DNA from: Flavobacterium sp. W4I14
GTDB lineage: Bacteria > Bacteroidota > Bacteroidia > Sphingobacteriales > Sphingobacteriaceae
Assembly: GCA_030817875.1 (NCBI GenBank)
Contig: JAUSZU010000001.1
Coordinates: 2,666,001 to 2,730,000, forward strand
DNA length: 64,000 bases
Reading direction: 5' to 3'
The notes beneath the pieces were generated by a model. That model had not been told where the DNA came from, did no database searches, and worked only from the letters and a program-made list of their open reading frames with translations. A program made the position numbers and the translations under genes. The first letter of the stretch is position 1. The number at the start of each line of letters is the position of its first letter. Below are positions 63,390 to 64,000 of this stretch, in pieces.

Positions 63390-64000
63390 ACCTTACCTCC
63401 ATTTCTTTAATATTTTTGATTTCCAGTAGCCTGTCCCTGTCCAGTGACTGTACCAGTGCCGAAAACCTGGCTGTAAAAATTTTCTTTTGCTGCATATTCT
63501 GGTACAGCTGATCAATACGCAGCATCCGCTCATCGTCGGTGAGCTCCACCCGTCCCGAAGTAATGACCAAAAGCAAAGCCTCCAGATCCTGGGTACAATC
63601 CTCCAATAGGTTTGAAGAAACCAGGTCAATATACCTGTGGTTGGCATCACTCAAATTCTGGAGATTGCTTAAATCTGAAAAGATTTTGCTTATGGTGATC
63701 TGCATTTCCAGTATTTCCGCTATCCGCACATTCTTTTTCACCAATGGGCTCACCGTTTTCAATGCGCTGAAGAATGCGCTGTGGAGATCGAGTTCTCCCT
63801 TACCTGCATCCCTGATCAAGTTCAGCCCGGAGCTTCCCATCTCATAGCCCTTTTTAAGGTAAGTGGCATATAGTTTCAGCGCGGCAATTTGTTCAATGAG
63901 GTATTTTTTCTGCATCTTTTTTTGGGAGAACCACTCAGACCAGGTCTGGGCATGCAGCTGGTCCGCTGATAAAAACACCAGCATCAATACTCCCAGAAAT
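63376..64000 (-). CDS. TraI-like conjugal transfer protein (start beyond window)
   Basis: At least 203 residues; the frame stays open to the right edge (FLGVLMLVFLSADQLHAQTW, a signal peptide), so the true start is outside. Body similar to 62748 (QIAALKLYATYLKKGYEMGS; VELTDDERMLRIDQLYQNMQ). Two such paralogues in tandem precede traJ in this type of element. Confidence 0.7.
   Translation of the reverse strand, partial: FLGVLMLVFLSADQLHAQTWSEWFSQKKMQKKYLIEQIAALKLYATYLKKGYEMGSSGLNLIRDAGKGELDLHSAFFSALKTVSPLVKKNVRIAEILEMQITISKIFSDLSNLQNLSDANHRYIDLVSSNLLEDCTQDLEALLLVITSGRVELTDDERMLRIDQLYQNMQQKKIFTARFSALVQSLDRDRLLEIKNIKEMEVRYGNE

Overview
The window looks like Bacteroidota DNA, most probably Sphingobacteriaceae and Pedobacter-like. 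This is inferred from the protein families and AT-rich spacers, not from any marker gene. Signs include CTnDOT-type TraJ/TraK/TraM, large Rhs proteins with a DUF6443-type N-terminus, DUF5977 repeats, LytTR regulators and the Bacteroidota imuA-imuB-dnaE2 cassette. I saw no rRNA, tRNA or CRISPR.

Layout. 1-5.4 kb: a mutagenesis/repair cassette (dnaE2 running off the left edge, frameshifted imuB, imuA) divergent from a frameshifted alkB, with nested palindromes between. 6-10 kb: a methyltransferase, small unknown genes and a RadC-like JAB protein, typical of mobile-element cargo. 11-18.5 kb: a tandem array of orphan Rhs C-terminal tips, each followed by a probable immunity gene; many tips are broken. 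18.5-26 kb: a two-gene Rhs unit (a YD-repeat protein with three DUF5977 repeats, then a toxin-tipped Rhs). 26-28.6 kb: tail-fibre-like secreted proteins. 29-35 kb: half of a type II secretion / type IV pilus-like machine (pseudopilin GspG, prepilin peptidase, GspE, GspD, GspL/PilMN-like, PilO-like). 36-44 kb: a second two-gene Rhs unit plus immunity gene, sitting between the two machine halves. 44.7-53.4 kb: the other half (GspF, two pseudopilins, a GspK-position protein, two tail-fibre-like proteins, a MORN protein, a GspC/PilP-like protein, a lipoprotein and a LytTR regulator). 53.7-55.4 kb: a divergent LytTR response regulator and another tail-fibre-like gene. 56-64 kb: small genes, a histone H1-like protein, a frameshifted DUF3945-like gene and the CTnDOT-type tra genes (TraM to TraI-like), running off the right edge.

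How it may work together (inference). A nearly full T2SS-like apparatus, surface fibre proteins, two Rhs toxin units and two LytTR regulators are interleaved on the minus strand. Five upstream regions (about 28.65, 35.26, 44.53, 50.24 and 55.65 kb) carry related direct repeats with a 21-bp period around a TTTTTGACGAACGAT-like core. A similar 21-bp-spaced repeat lies between the two divergent LytTR genes. This points to one regulon in which secretion machine, fibres and Rhs toxins are co-expressed, carried as cargo of an integrative conjugative element.

Caveat: several well-conserved genes are broken by single-base indels, some in short homopolymers. Either decay is extensive or the assembly has indel errors.
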